Notes: generated by a model not told the origin, from the sequence alone. 64,000 nt of DNA from Wagnerdoeblera intermedia (GCF_042647465.1 NZ_JBHRVN010000005.1), one strand, 5' to 3'; shown: positions 32,024 through 41,079, counted from the first letter of the stretch. Made by a program: numbers and translations.

Positions 32024-33573
32024 GCGTTGCCACCGCCATTGCCCCTGCCATCACCACCCCGCCCGAGACATTCGCAGAACGCATCGCGCGCGAGGATCGG
32101 GCGGATCGGCTGCGCGGGGCATTGACCCTGACCGGGCTGGTGATGGTGACGGTGTTTCTCGCCATGGCGATGCGGGTGCCCGAGGCGGCGCTCTCCTGCT
32201 ATATCCTGTTCTTCGCCCACCGCGACAACGCAGGTGACAGCATCATGACCGCTGTCCGGCTGAGCGCCGCCGCGACTTTGGCGATCCTCCTGGCGATCCC
32301 CCTCTTGAATGCGGTGATGGGCGATCCGATGCTGCGGCTGGCCGCCATCGCCGGCTTTGCCTTTCTCGGCATGTTCCTGTCGCAGGCCAGCCGGCTTGGT
32401 CCCCTGGCGGCGACGGCGGGATTTGTCTTTGCCTTCATGCTGACGCTGGTCGATCTGATCCCGGTGCCAGAACTCATGTCGCAGGCGATGCGCTGGATGT
32501 GGGTGGTGCTGGTCCTGCCACTGGGGCTGATGGCGGTCTGGGCAGCTTTGGCCGGTGTCCGGCCCGAAGTGCTGTTGCGCCGCCAGATCGCACGGCGAGA
32601 GGCCGCCAGTGACGTGCCCCATACGCCCGAGGCGCAGAGGCTTCTGGACGAGGGGCTGGCGCGCAGCGACGAGTGGTTGAAGTTCGCCCGCATCCTTGGC
32701 GCGGCACGGGGGGCCGATGCCGAGGCTCTCGCCCGCGCCGATGACGACAGCTACTTCCGGCTGGCTCTGGCCGAGGCGGGTGCCGCTCCCCGCGCATCCT
32801 CCGGGTCGTCAGCGCCCGAGAAGGCGCCGCTCTTCCGGCCAGATGCCTTCAGCGATCCGCGCCACCTGCGCTTCGCACTGAAGTGCCTTGTCGCCGTCCT
32901 GATCACCTATGGCTTTTACGCGGCCTTCAACCTCTTTTCGATCCATACGGCGATGATCACTGTGTTCTATGTGGCCCTCGGCTCGCGCGGCGAGACGCAT
33001 CACCGGCTGGCCCTGCGGCTGATCGGTTGCCTGATCGGCGCGGTCGCCGGAATTCTGGTGATGACGCTTTTGATGCCGTGGATGACCGATATCGGCCATT
33101 TGCTGATCGTCACCGGCGCCGTCACCTTCGTCGCAGCCTGGATCGCCTTGGGCGGCGAGCGGGTGTCCTATGCCGGATGGCAGATGGCGCTTTGCTTCTA
33201 TCTGGTAGTGCTGGCCGGGTTCTCACCCCCGGCGAGTATCGACGCGAGCCTGAGCCGGATCATCGGCATCCTGTTCGGCAGCGCGGTTGTCTGGTTTGTC
33301 TTCACCGCACTTTGGCCGGTCCATGCGCGCGATGATGCGCAGGCGGCTTTGGCGGAATTGTCTGCGGCCCTCGCATCAAACCCGCCCGCCACCAATGGCC
33401 GTGAAGTGGCGCGGCTGCGCGAACCTCTGGCCCGCGCGCGGCGACTGGCCGGGCTGGCCGTCCTTGAGCGGCAACCGGGGCTGGCGCAGGAACTTGCCGA
33501 GGCCACGGCTCAGCTGCACTTTTATCTCAGACAGAGCCACGCGAAGGAGGACGATCATGTCCAAGCCGCATAA
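32020..33573 (+). CDS. FUSC-family efflux subunit, MdtO-like
   Basis: 517 aa, ATG 32020. Two blocks of membrane helices (~30-160 and ~290-430) separated by a cytoplasmic region with a DDDSYFRLALAEAG stretch, the fusaric-acid-resistance (FUSC/AaeB) layout. The second block includes LKCLVAVLITYGFYAAFNLF and HTAMITVFYVALGSRGETHH. With the MdtN- and MdtP-like partners it should export aromatic or toxic small molecules. Substrate unknown. Confidence 0.85.
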   Translation: MSVATAIAPAITTPPETFAERIAREDRADRLRGALTLTGLVMVTVFLAMAMRVPEAALSCYILFFAHRDNAGDSIMTAVRLSAAATLAILLAIPLLNAVMGDPMLRLAAIAGFAFLGMFLSQASRLGPLAATAGFVFAFMLTLVDLIPVPELMSQAMRWMWVVLVLPLGLMAVWAALAGVRPEVLLRRQIARREAASDVPHTPEAQRLLDEGLARSDEWLKFARILGAARGADAEALARADDDSYFRLALAEAGAAPRASSGSSAPEKAPLFRPDAFSDPRHLRFALKCLVAVLITYGFYAAFNLFSIHTAMITVFYVALGSRGETHHRLALRLIGCLIGAVAGILVMTLLMPWMTDIGHLLIVTGAVTFVAAWIALGGERVSYAGWQMALCFYLVVLAGFSPPASIDASLSRIIGILFGSAVVWFVFTALWPVHARDDAQAALAELSAALASNPPATNGREVARLREPLARARRLAGLAVLERQPGLAQELAEATAQLHFYLRQSHAKEDDHVQAA

Positions 33574-35029
33574 TGCCCTTCTGGCCTGCGGGCTGGTCAT
33601 GCTGACAGCCTGCGCGCCGCCGGATACCGCGTCGCTGGCCCCGGCCTCGCCTGATGCGCCGCCGCCGGGGCAGAGCGGGTTCCTGCTAGCCCCGGACAGC
33701 CGGGTCATGGCCGATGCCGCGCCGCGCCCAAGCGCGCAGCCCGGCCAGACCTATGCCTTGGCGACATTGATCGATATGGCGCAGCGCAACAATCCCGAGA
33801 CCCGCGCCGCATGGGAGCGGACGCGGCAGGCCGCCGCCGCGGTCGGGCTGGTCGAGGCGAGCTATCTGCCGCAGATCTCGGCGCAGATCCTCACCGGCTG
33901 GCAGCGTGCCGAAGGGGCGGGGATCGAGGACGGGCTGGGGCTTTTGCCGCAGGGCAATGTCACCGGCGATATCGGAGTGACCACGGCATCGGTCTCGGTC
34001 CGCTGGCTTTTGTTCGACTTTGGCCGCCGCGATGCTGCCCGCGCCGGGGCCGAAGAGCTGTCCTTTGCCGCCAATGTCGCCTTCACCGGCGTGCATCAAC
34101 TTCTGATCCACAATGTCACGCAGGCCTATTACGACCTGCAGGCGGCGCAGGCGCGCGAGGGCATCCAGCGCGCCCGTCTGAGCGCCGCGCACGAGATCGC
34201 CGCCATGGCGCAGGCGCGGCGCGCGCAGGAGCTGGCGACCGTCACCGAAGAGGCGCAGGCCGGGCAACTGGTCTCGCAGGCGCGCTTTGACCTGACCCGC
34301 GCCGAGGCGGAAACCGCCGCCGCCAACGTCCGGCTGGCCACCCTGACCGGACTGTCGCCCGCGACACGCATCGGCATCAATCCGGGCGACACGCTGGCCC
34401 TGCCCGCGCGGCCCCCGGCCGAGCTGAACCGCTTCCTTGCCGATACGCTCTCGCGCCGCCCCGATCTGCAGGCCGCCTTTGCCCGCGCCCGCGCCAGCGA
34501 GGCGAATGTGGCCTTGGTCGAGGCTTCGTTCCGGCCGCAGATCGTCGCCAGCGCCGCGCTCGGCCATCGCTGGACCTCGGGGCAACTGAGCGATGACCGG
34601 GTGCCGGTCGGGCTGGACCATGCCAGCGACCGCGATTTCGGCAGGGTCTTTGTCGGCGTGAACATCCCGATCTGGGACGGCAATGCCCGCGCCATGCGGC
34701 TTGAGGCGGCGCAGGCCGACCACAATGCCGCTCTGGCGCAGGCCGAATACCTGCGCAGCAGCGCAGAGGGTGAAATCATCGCCGCCTATGAGGCGCTGAA
34801 GGCGGCTTTGGCCGCCAATCAGGCGGCGGGTGATCTGGTCCGCACCTCGCGTGTGACCTATGACGCCGCACGCTCGATGGCCGATCAGGGGTTGCTGACA
34901 GTGCGCGAGGTCGATACGGCGCTGCGCCTGCTCTATGATGCGCAGATCGCCGAGGTCGAGGCGCGTCATGCCATCCGATCATCGGCCGCGATGCTGGCCT
35001 TTGCCAGCGGCCAGATCGCGGGAGGTTGA
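33557..35029 (+). CDS. outer-membrane factor lipoprotein, MdtP/TolC-like
   Basis: 490 aa, ATG 33557 behind AAGGAGG; overlaps the FUSC gene by 17 nt. Lipoprotein signal with lipobox LTAC (CGLVMLTACAPP). The two OEP repeats follow: LIDMAQRNNPETRAAWERTR to VSVRWLLFDFGRRDAARAGA, and RRPDLQAAFARARASEANVA to VGVNIPIWDGNARAMRLEAA. It forms the trimeric outer-membrane channel of the pump. Last gene of the operon. Confidence 0.9.
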   Translation: MSKPHNALLACGLVMLTACAPPDTASLAPASPDAPPPGQSGFLLAPDSRVMADAAPRPSAQPGQTYALATLIDMAQRNNPETRAAWERTRQAAAAVGLVEASYLPQISAQILTGWQRAEGAGIEDGLGLLPQGNVTGDIGVTTASVSVRWLLFDFGRRDAARAGAEELSFAANVAFTGVHQLLIHNVTQAYYDLQAAQAREGIQRARLSAAHEIAAMAQARRAQELATVTEEAQAGQLVSQARFDLTRAEAETAAANVRLATLTGLSPATRIGINPGDTLALPARPPAELNRFLADTLSRRPDLQAAFARARASEANVALVEASFRPQIVASAALGHRWTSGQLSDDRVPVGLDHASDRDFGRVFVGVNIPIWDGNARAMRLEAAQADHNAALAQAEYLRSSAEGEIIAAYEALKAALAANQAAGDLVRTSRVTYDAARSMADQGLLTVREVDTALRLLYDAQIAEVEARHAIRSSAAMLAFASGQIAGG

Positions 35030-35434
35030 GGCGGCCTAGCTGTCTGCGACCATATCGGCAGGGCGCCAACCCGGCGGTTTGTCAGGGTCGGCGAGGTCCA
35101 ACACCAAGTTCAGGTGATTGCGGTCAGGCTCTTGCCGCAGCTCGAGCGGGTCGGGGGCAAGGGCTGCAAGAGATTCGGCCTGCGTCTGGCAAGGCGCGGT
35201 TTCAGCCACACCACGGCTGATGAACAGCTTGGCCCTTTGACATGGCTTACATAGAGCTGCGATCAAAGCGTGGCGTCGTTATGCTTCATCATGAGCTGCT
35301 GCCGGTTTCGTGGACATCGGGTTAAGCTAGCATAGCGTGGGCTTCGAACTCCATGGGGCTGATGTAGCCTAGGTGCGCGAGTGCCGTTAAGGCTTCCCCC
35401 ACACGAAGCTAAATTTCAGTTCTGCAGTGGTGCC
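35030..35434. other. spacer with unassigned frame and IS3 remnant
   Basis: A minus-strand frame of 76 codons (35036-35266) with a CKPCQRAK start has no recognisable family and no clear ribosome binding site; I do not call it. At about 35325-35400 (minus strand) the translation ends HLGYISPMEFEAHAMLA-stop, the typical last residues of an IS3-family OrfB. Only the tail remains. It is the mirror of the IS3 remnant at the other side of the efflux operon but from a different subgroup. Confidence 0.5.
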
Positions 35435-35914
35435 TCAGTGTTGTGTGCTGTTGAATTTCGTTTTTATCCATTCCGCCCGCGGAACGCTGCCTGCCTCAAT
35501 CTGCAGAGCGCGTCCAAGCCCGCAGGAAGCTCTCATTAGCACCTTGGCGGGTAAGTCCCGTTCATCTGATGCGAAAAACTCGGTCGTGAAAGTTGTCTGA
35601 TGACGGTAGCCGTCGGCATCCTTCACAGCGGAGAGGTCGAAGCGCATGCGCTCGCCGCCATAGGTGAAATGCAGTCCTACCCTGATGCCATCAAGTGTGC
35701 CACGGCCATTCCAGAACAAGATCAGAAACGGCCTCTTGTGGAACTCATTGTTCTCAAGGATCCACGTTTCGATGTTCATGGCTCTTAGATGTTCGCCAAG
35801 GTGCCTGAAGGCGGGAAAGATCGCTGTGTTTTGGATCTCCGGCCAACCAAGATAGCTGTTCCCTGAGGGGCGCAGATCAAAGACTTTCGCGCTGCCATCT
35901 GTCATCAGACACAT
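35435..35914 (-). CDS. hypothetical protein
   Basis: 159 aa (MCLMTDGSAKVFDLRPSGNS). Mixed alpha/beta, soluble, with no signal peptide. The middle (FLILFWNGRGTLDGIRVGLH, then FTYGGERMRFDLSAV) suggests a compact beta-sheet protein. No family recognised. It stands alone between the IS3 remnant and the H-NS operon. Confidence 0.5.
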   Translation of the reverse strand: MCLMTDGSAKVFDLRPSGNSYLGWPEIQNTAIFPAFRHLGEHLRAMNIETWILENNEFHKRPFLILFWNGRGTLDGIRVGLHFTYGGERMRFDLSAVKDADGYRHQTTFTTEFFASDERDLPAKVLMRASCGLGRALQIEAGSVPRAEWIKTKFNSTQH

Positions 35915-36006
35915 CCTTGGAACTAATGCGCCAAAATTACCCGAGTCTGCTGCCTCATAATACTTGGCTGTTATGAGGTATAGGTTTTCGTGCTCCTTTC
36001 AAGCAA

Positions 36007-36040
36007 GAAAAAAGCTGTCACAGGCGATACTGTGACAGCT
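36007..36040 (-). terminator. rho-independent terminator after H-NS gene
   Basis: AGCTGTCACAG-TATCGC-CTGTGACAGCT on the minus strand followed by TTTTTTCTT. A perfect 11-bp stem plus T run, 24 bp past the H-NS stop. Confidence 0.88.
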
Positions 36041-36063
36041 CCGTGCGGCTTCCTGCGATCTGT

Positions 36064-36429
36064 CTATTCGACTCTCAGTTCATCCATCGTCATACCACCC
36101 TCAAGCAGATCCTCGATCCATGTGGGCGTTCTCCCTCTGCCAGTCCATGAAAGAGACCGGTTGTAGGGGTGCTGATACTTGATCTTGGGCGCCTTTTTAG
36201 CGCGAGTTGCCCGAGCCTGTTTCTTAGTCTCACTTTTTTGGAGACCACTGATAACGTCGGCCACATCGACGCCGTACTTATCAGCAACTTGCTGGGCCTC
36301 GGCCAAGGCCTTCTCGACCTGCAACTTGTAATAATCGTCCACAGCTGAGTTGATAATTTTCTGCAGTTCTTTGAGCTCTTCGAGCGGCAGATCACGCAAA
36401 TCTTCTCGCGTGAGCAATGGGGCAGACAT
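36064..36429 (-). CDS. H-NS family nucleoid protein
   Basis: 121 aa from ATG 36429; a GTG at 36438 gives three more residues and would overlap the previous gene. Residues ~1-60 form a helical oligomerisation region (LPLEELKELQKIINSAVDDY). Residues ~85-115 carry the H-NS DNA-binding motif (YQHPYNRSLSWTGRGRTPTW). It binds AT-rich DNA and silences foreign or plasmid genes. Plasmid H-NS proteins often hide the plasmid's cost to its host. Co-transcribed with the duplicated-HTH protein upstream. Confidence 0.9.
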   Translation of the reverse strand: MSAPLLTREDLRDLPLEELKELQKIINSAVDDYYKLQVEKALAEAQQVADKYGVDVADVISGLQKSETKKQARATRAKKAPKIKYQHPYNRSLSWTGRGRTPTWIEDLLEGGMTMDELRVE

Positions 36430-36434
36430 ATTCT

Positions 36435-37094
36435 TCACTTCTTAGGCTTAAAGGGCTTCGTATGGTCTCCCAAGCCGAAGAAAACGCTATGATTAGGATC
36501 TTCCTCCAGAACCTCTTCGAGCGTTTTCGAAGCCTTCACTTCGCCTTTTGTATAGAGCTCATCCCAAATCTCAGAGGGGTCGCGCTTGAACATTTCGGCC
36601 ACTTTTAAGCGAATTTCATGGTTCGCAGTGGTCCCGTAAATGTGGTTGGTGAGGATACGATAGCTGATCCCAAGTATCTCAGCCAGATCGTGAAGCTTCA
36701 TGTCATTCATGCGCAGAAGCGCACGAACACGGGCTGAAGGGGCCATTTCTGCCCATTCTTTTTTCGAGATCGCATATGCTGGCTTAACCCGCGTTCCGCC
36801 GCCGGCACCGCGAGGGCGTGCCTGAAGGTAGACGGGATCCCAGACTTTTTCCGGGTCCAGGTTGAGAGCATGGGCAATTTTCTTACGGATCTCGATAGAA
36901 CGCGGTCCGACACCGGAAGTGCATCGCACTGCAACCGAAAGCTTATCAGTACGGGGTTCACCGATCAGCTGGGCGATAGTCTCGAAGTTGAGGCGTTTCT
37001 GTTTCATCGCTTCACGGATTATCTCGTGTGGTTGCTTAAGCTTGTCGTTCTTCTCCATAGCGATGCTTTCACTAACCTGTTGTCGAGACTGCAT
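36435..37094 (-). CDS. DNA-binding protein with duplicated HTH
   Basis: 219 aa. Two related ~65-residue modules. The first runs HEIIREAMKQKRLNFETIAQ to LNLDPEKVWDPVYL (residues ~23-92). The second runs RVRALLRMNDMKLHDLAEIL to FKRDPSEIWDELY (~115-178). Both read as a four-helix HTH ending DP-x-x-(V/I)-WD-x-x-Y, like Ner/Nlp-type regulators. A basic linker (RPRGAGGGTRVKPAYAISKK) joins them. It probably binds two half-sites. It directly precedes H-NS and may regulate or assist it. ATG vs other starts near the N-terminus is not certain (a second ATG lies at codon 13). Confidence 0.65.
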   Translation of the reverse strand: MQSRQQVSESIAMEKNDKLKQPHEIIREAMKQKRLNFETIAQLIGEPRTDKLSVAVRCTSGVGPRSIEIRKKIAHALNLDPEKVWDPVYLQARPRGAGGGTRVKPAYAISKKEWAEMAPSARVRALLRMNDMKLHDLAEILGISYRILTNHIYGTTANHEIRLKVAEMFKRDPSEIWDELYTKGEVKASKTLEEVLEEDPNHSVFFGLGDHTKPFKPKK

Positions 37095-37190
37095 TTTTTT
37101 AACAAATTACGCAGCCCGATCTTTTGAGTCAATCTCCCCAGAGAATTTGCCGCATTTTAGGCAGGAAATAGTCCGGAAAACTGGTGTGGA

Positions 37191-37454
37191 TCACTCCAAC
37201 ATGTAGTTCTGATGAATGGCAGTAGCAAGATTTTCTTCAAAGTTCAGAACCTGTTGGTAGAGGTCATCCAAGTATTCAACGCGCTCCATGTCACCTTCGT
37301 TGCCTGCTTCAGTCATGTCTTCCAGAACAGCTTTTCTAAGCAAGCCGAAGCTTTCCAAAGCTTCCTTGGTCACGAAATCATCCTCAAGGATCTCAAGTTC
37401 CCGGGCTTCTTCTGCAGTGATACCATTAAACTTTTTCATCACATAAAGCGGCAT
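37191..37454 (-). CDS. small acidic hypothetical protein
   Basis: 87 aa (MPLYVMKKFNGITAEEAREL), very Glu/Asp-rich and helical. ATG 37454 with AGGAT before it. Same direction as the H-NS pair, ~100 bp upstream of it. Function unknown. Confidence 0.5.
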   Translation of the reverse strand: MPLYVMKKFNGITAEEARELEILEDDFVTKEALESFGLLRKAVLEDMTEAGNEGDMERVEYLDDLYQQVLNFEENLATAIHQNYMLE

Positions 37455-37533
37455 ATTTGATCCTCGGCTTTGTCAGAGCCAATTCCTCTGCTATGTTTTA
37501 TCACAATGCCGTAACCTACGAGCACAAGATGAG

Positions 37534-37941
37534 ATGACTTCCACCGCTATAAGAAATCAAGGCTTGAATGCTCGTGGAAGCACAAAAGTTTACCTAGCGT
37601 TAACTGTATGCGGGTGCTTTTTCGTCATCGGTTGCCTGTCACGGGGTGTGTATGCGCAAACACCAGAGGCGCCAGACGTGACGCGGCAGGAATTAAATGA
37701 AGCCTGCATAAGGCCTTACCCACCAGAGCCCTCGCATTATGAGTCCGCAGCGGCTTTTAATGCGGCCAAGGAGCTCTACTATCGTGAGGCAAGTGTCTAC
37801 GTTTCGGACTGCATCGATAAATGGATCTCTGAGAGCCGAAGGATGTATGAAGAGATGTTTCGCGCGGAAGCGGAGAGCTACCAGCGGGATCGGCAGGACG
37901 TTCTGGATGAAATGCGTGACTCAGCGCACAGTCGTTTCTAA
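37534..37941 (+). CDS. secreted hypothetical protein
   Basis: 135 aa. A long n-region then the hydrophobic stretch VYLALTVCGCFFVIGCLSRG ending VYAQ: a Sec signal. The mature part is charged and helical, with two Cys (NEACIRPYP, VSDCIDKW). Function unknown. First of a plus-strand run of small envelope proteins. Confidence 0.5.
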   Translation: MTSTAIRNQGLNARGSTKVYLALTVCGCFFVIGCLSRGVYAQTPEAPDVTRQELNEACIRPYPPEPSHYESAAAFNAAKELYYREASVYVSDCIDKWISESRRMYEEMFRAEAESYQRDRQDVLDEMRDSAHSRF

Positions 37942-37953
37942 GGGAGGTAGATT

Positions 37954-38184
37954 ATGACCCCAAAACCCACCATTACCACCGCAGCCTCCGCCCCATCCGG
38001 CCAGTCGGTGCTCAAAGTAACCTACCGCAGTGACTGGCGGCTGAAGATCGTGATCTTCCTTTTGCTCATGGTCCTCGCTTACCTCGTTTTCACTTTTGCA
38101 AGCATGGTCCCACAGGCCCGAGCCCATTTTATTGATCTTCTTCTTAACCCGAGGCTCGATTTTTTTATGTCATCGCGTCTATGA
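37954..38184 (+). CDS. small single-pass membrane protein
   Basis: 76 aa, ATG behind GGGAGG. One membrane helix (LKIVIFLLLMVLAYLVFTFA) after a Ser/Thr/Pro-rich N-terminus. 12 bp follow the previous stop, so the two are likely co-transcribed. Unknown function. Confidence 0.5.
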   Translation: MTPKPTITTAASAPSGQSVLKVTYRSDWRLKIVIFLLLMVLAYLVFTFASMVPQARAHFIDLLLNPRLDFFMSSRL

Positions 38185-38218
38185 AGAATTCAATTGGCAC
38201 AAAGACATCCGGAGCCCT

Positions 38219-38533
38219 ATGTCGCAAGCCTCTACCGTATTGAAAAAACTTGTCGGGATCGGAACGATCGTCTTAGGGATCCCGTTTCTTGCCGCATGTT
38301 CCTGGTGTCTTATGGTCAAGGACTGGCACCAAGGTACGCTTATGGAGGGCCTTTCCTTTGGCATCCTGATCTTGTTGCTTGCCATGCCAGGACTGCTTTA
38401 CCGCCCGAACAGGGCCGCCGGATTCGGGATAGCTGCCGTTATCCTTCTTTTGATCACCCTCTTCGGCTTTGTTGTCTTCACAGGCGTCATTTCGTTTATT
38501 TTTGATATATTTACGCGGCCACGCGTGGCCTAG
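38219..38533 (+). CDS. three-helix membrane protein
   Basis: 104 aa from ATG 38219. Hydrophobic stretches IGTIVLGIPFLAACSWCLMV, LSFGILILLLAMPGLLY and AAVILLLITLFGFVVF. No family recognised. No strong ribosome binding site; translation may depend on the gene 34 bp upstream. Confidence 0.45.
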   Translation: MSQASTVLKKLVGIGTIVLGIPFLAACSWCLMVKDWHQGTLMEGLSFGILILLLAMPGLLYRPNRAAGFGIAAVILLLITLFGFVVFTGVISFIFDIFTRPRVA

Positions 38534-38680
38534 TGTAAAAGCCATAGACCCAATGGTCGCTGCTTGAATTGACTGAGGCTGCAAGAACTGGCTGCCAAAC
38601 ATTTTGGCAGTAAGTGACGTAGAAGGCCAAGGTCTTTGACTTATCTGCCGTCTAAGCAATAGGCAGATAGGGATAGGGCT

Positions 38681-39520
38681 ATGTTAGCTATCAGAACAAC
38701 CAACGTCGTACAGGGCGCTCATTATGTACCCGTTTCACGGCTGCTTATAGCGGCCGCCACTGCACTAGCCACGGCGCTGTCCATACCCGCGTCCCTTCTT
38801 GCCCAAGAAGTCAGCGTCAGAAGCGAAGTACGGTCGTATAACATCACCGCTTTGCAGGAACTGCCCCCTGCACCTGCGACTGCGCATCACAATTGCACAA
38901 GTCCGGCGCCCATCAGTCCTGCAGCCCGGACCGTGACCGCTTTGGGATGGCAGGTTGTCCATGAAAGCGACCTCGCCCCCTTTCATGCTGTTACATTCGT
39001 TGGGCAATCTAACAGTGGCAGTGCGGGTATGTGTGCCTATGGCGAGAGCAATGTCGCTATCTACCGTGGTGATAAGCTGGAAGCCCTGATCTGGGCGGCA
39101 TTCGAAGAAGAAATTCCTATCATAATGGCTGTGCCGATCGAGGACAGGCTCTTGCGCCTCTATGCAGCTGATTATGTGAATTACCCCGTAGCTGATCTGG
39201 TGTTTGCCGAGAATGACACGCTTGTTTTGCGTGAACTGCCCCAAACCGATAGGTACTGCTCAGGCAAGGTCCCCCTGCCCGTTGGCTGGGGCAAGTCGCT
39301 GAAAGCCGAGTTAAGCGCGCTTAATGCAGCAGGTTGGAGCGCACGTTCTGCGGAGAAAGGAAAACTTGCCCCAGTAGAATGTTCAGGATCCGGCGCTGGC
39401 TACTGTGTCTACATGTTTGACCATGAGGGCGCAGAACTGAAGCTAACGACCTATGGGGGGGAGGCTCAGGCGAATGGCCCTGCCATCGCCGACTACGAGG
39501 TGACATGCAGCCCCCTATGA
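38681..39520 (+). CDS. secreted hypothetical protein, Cys-rich
   Basis: 279 aa. Signal sequence RLLIAAATALATALSIPASL then LAQ. The mature chain has six Cys (HHNCTSPAP, GMCAYGE, RYCSGKV, PVECSGSG, GYCVYMF, VTCSPL) in two similar halves. Each half contains an LGW/AAGW motif followed by a GxCxY motif, so it may be an internal duplication. Periplasmic, unknown function. Confidence 0.5.
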   Translation: MLAIRTTNVVQGAHYVPVSRLLIAAATALATALSIPASLLAQEVSVRSEVRSYNITALQELPPAPATAHHNCTSPAPISPAARTVTALGWQVVHESDLAPFHAVTFVGQSNSGSAGMCAYGESNVAIYRGDKLEALIWAAFEEEIPIIMAVPIEDRLLRLYAADYVNYPVADLVFAENDTLVLRELPQTDRYCSGKVPLPVGWGKSLKAELSALNAAGWSARSAEKGKLAPVECSGSGAGYCVYMFDHEGAELKLTTYGGEAQANGPAIADYEVTCSPL

Positions 39521-39557
39521 GCCACTGCCCCAAATTACCTCGGAAAGTTTGATATAT

Positions 39558-39995
39558 ATGAAAAATTGGGCATTTAACGCGCTCTTGGCGCTACCGATCG
39601 CACTGGCCAGCCAAGCGATGATTTCCCTTCTGCTCGTCATGATTGATCCCGACGGTGATCGGCTGGGCCAGCATACAAGCTATGCCATCATCGCCGCGCA
39701 GGTTGTAATTTTTGCTGTCGCCACGCTGCATCTTGCAAAATTTCCATCGATCCGGCGCAAGATAGAAAGTCTCTTGATCTGGGCGGGCCTCGTGCTGTTA
39801 ACGACAATCCCTCTGTTACTGGGGTTCATGATGATCGAAGCCTCTGCCGATACCAGTCCAGACAAAGGCGGCGCAGTGGCGGCCTTCTTCATGCTCATCA
39901 TCTTTGGCGGTGCTTATGGCGGGCTTGGGGCGATCCTGTTGATCGTAGGTTTAGTGCAAAGGCGGAACCGCAAAGCCACCCAGCGACTGACCTGA
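39558..39995 (+). CDS. four-helix membrane protein
   Basis: 145 aa, ATG 39558 preceded by GGAAAG. Helices: ALLALPIALASQAMISLLLV, YAIIAAQVVIFAVATLHL, LIWAGLVLLTTIPLLLGFMM and AYGGLGAILLIVGLVQ. 37 bp follow the previous gene. Function unknown. Confidence 0.5.
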   Translation: MKNWAFNALLALPIALASQAMISLLLVMIDPDGDRLGQHTSYAIIAAQVVIFAVATLHLAKFPSIRRKIESLLIWAGLVLLTTIPLLLGFMMIEASADTSPDKGGAVAAFFMLIIFGGAYGGLGAILLIVGLVQRRNRKATQRLT

Positions 39996-40057
39996 TAATA
40001 ACGGGCTGGTGACAAAGTTCTATCCATCCCAAGTCACACAGAAAATTGGAGACCTTC

Positions 40058-40534
40058 ATGCGAATTTTTTCGTCATTGGTGCTCGTGAGCTTGATCACGC
40101 CGCAACTGGCCTTTGCGCAGGAACGCTTACTCGTTGATTTGCCACTAGGTCAGGTCAGTATCGCTATGGATAAGGACTTCGCTGCCATCGCCAAAAGTCC
40201 CTCTGTTCGGGGCACCGTGCTGATTGATACAGCCTATGCCCCGAAACTGAAGGCCACACATAAAAATAGCATTCTCCTCGAAGTCTCTCCTGGAGGGAAT
40301 GCCTGTCCGGTTGATTATGTCTGGCTGACACTGAGCGAAAGCGATCTGAAACTCAGCGACTACACCAACAGCTGCTCGGAAGGTGCGCAGGTGGTTGAAA
40401 CCGATGGCTATCCGAGACTGGTTGTCGATGACATAAATGACCCGCAAAACCGCTACAGCTACGATTTTGACGGTACAGCCTTGTCGAGCAGACAAATTGA
40501 CCCCGAGACTCCTGCCGTCGGCAACGACCCCTGA
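40058..40534 (+). CDS. secreted hypothetical protein
   Basis: 158 aa, ATG 40058 with GGAG 6 nt before. Signal peptide IFSSLVLVSLITPQLAFAQ. The mature part is beta-rich with two Cys (NACPVDY, TNSCSEG). Ends the plus-strand run of envelope genes. Unknown function. Confidence 0.5.
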   Translation: MRIFSSLVLVSLITPQLAFAQERLLVDLPLGQVSIAMDKDFAAIAKSPSVRGTVLIDTAYAPKLKATHKNSILLEVSPGGNACPVDYVWLTLSESDLKLSDYTNSCSEGAQVVETDGYPRLVVDDINDPQNRYSYDFDGTALSSRQIDPETPAVGNDP

Positions 40535-40728
40535 TCCTTCTTGTATTTGGTGGGCGTGAGCGAATTCTGCCCACCTCTCAGGAAATATTCTGCGCAGACC
40601 AGATAGCTGATCCGCGCAATTCCGCCTTACCATAGCCAGAAGATGACGCATTCCGCGCTGAGCATGAACAGCTCATCGGTAGCATCATGTCCGTCACTGA
40701 GGAATCTGACCGAGATTGGGGCCCGTCC

Positions 40729-41079
40729 TCATTTCGTCTGGTACCAAATGTATGCGACGCCGAAGGGGGCGATGAACACGGCGAAGCTGAAAAGCACAAC
40801 ATTTATCAGCAATTTAGCCGGATATAGCAGGATCATGGGCAAGATGAGGAATGTGTCGCCCAAGACCAGAGCTTTCAGCTCATCCCAAACCAGCTTTGCA
40901 AATGGAAAGACCACCAGGCAGAGGCTGAAGTATGCGATCGTGCCCGCGCTCCCGGCTGCAGCCTTGTTCCCCTGCATGACAGTGTAGATTATGAGCGCCA
41001 GGAAGAGTGCGCCAATCAAGTAAGCCCTGACCATGTAGCGTGCGTTAACGCCGCCCAGAATCCTTTTAAAACTTTGCAT
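40729..41079 (-). CDS. integral membrane protein
   Basis: 116 aa from ATG 41079, with AAGGA 6 nt before. Three to four helices (YLIGALFLALIIYTVMQG, IAYFSLCLVVFPFAKLVW, TFLILPMILLYPAKLLI, VVLFSFAVFIAPFGVAYI). Not recognised. It is convergent with the run at 37.5-40.5 kb. Confidence 0.5.
   Translation of the reverse strand: MQSFKRILGGVNARYMVRAYLIGALFLALIIYTVMQGNKAAAGSAGTIAYFSLCLVVFPFAKLVWDELKALVLGDTFLILPMILLYPAKLLINVVLFSFAVFIAPFGVAYIWYQTK

Noticed and set aside
30938..32622. Long minus-strand frames opposite the efflux operon
   Set aside because: High GC makes antisense frames long. The plus-strand genes have clear HlyD and FUSC features and linked starts.
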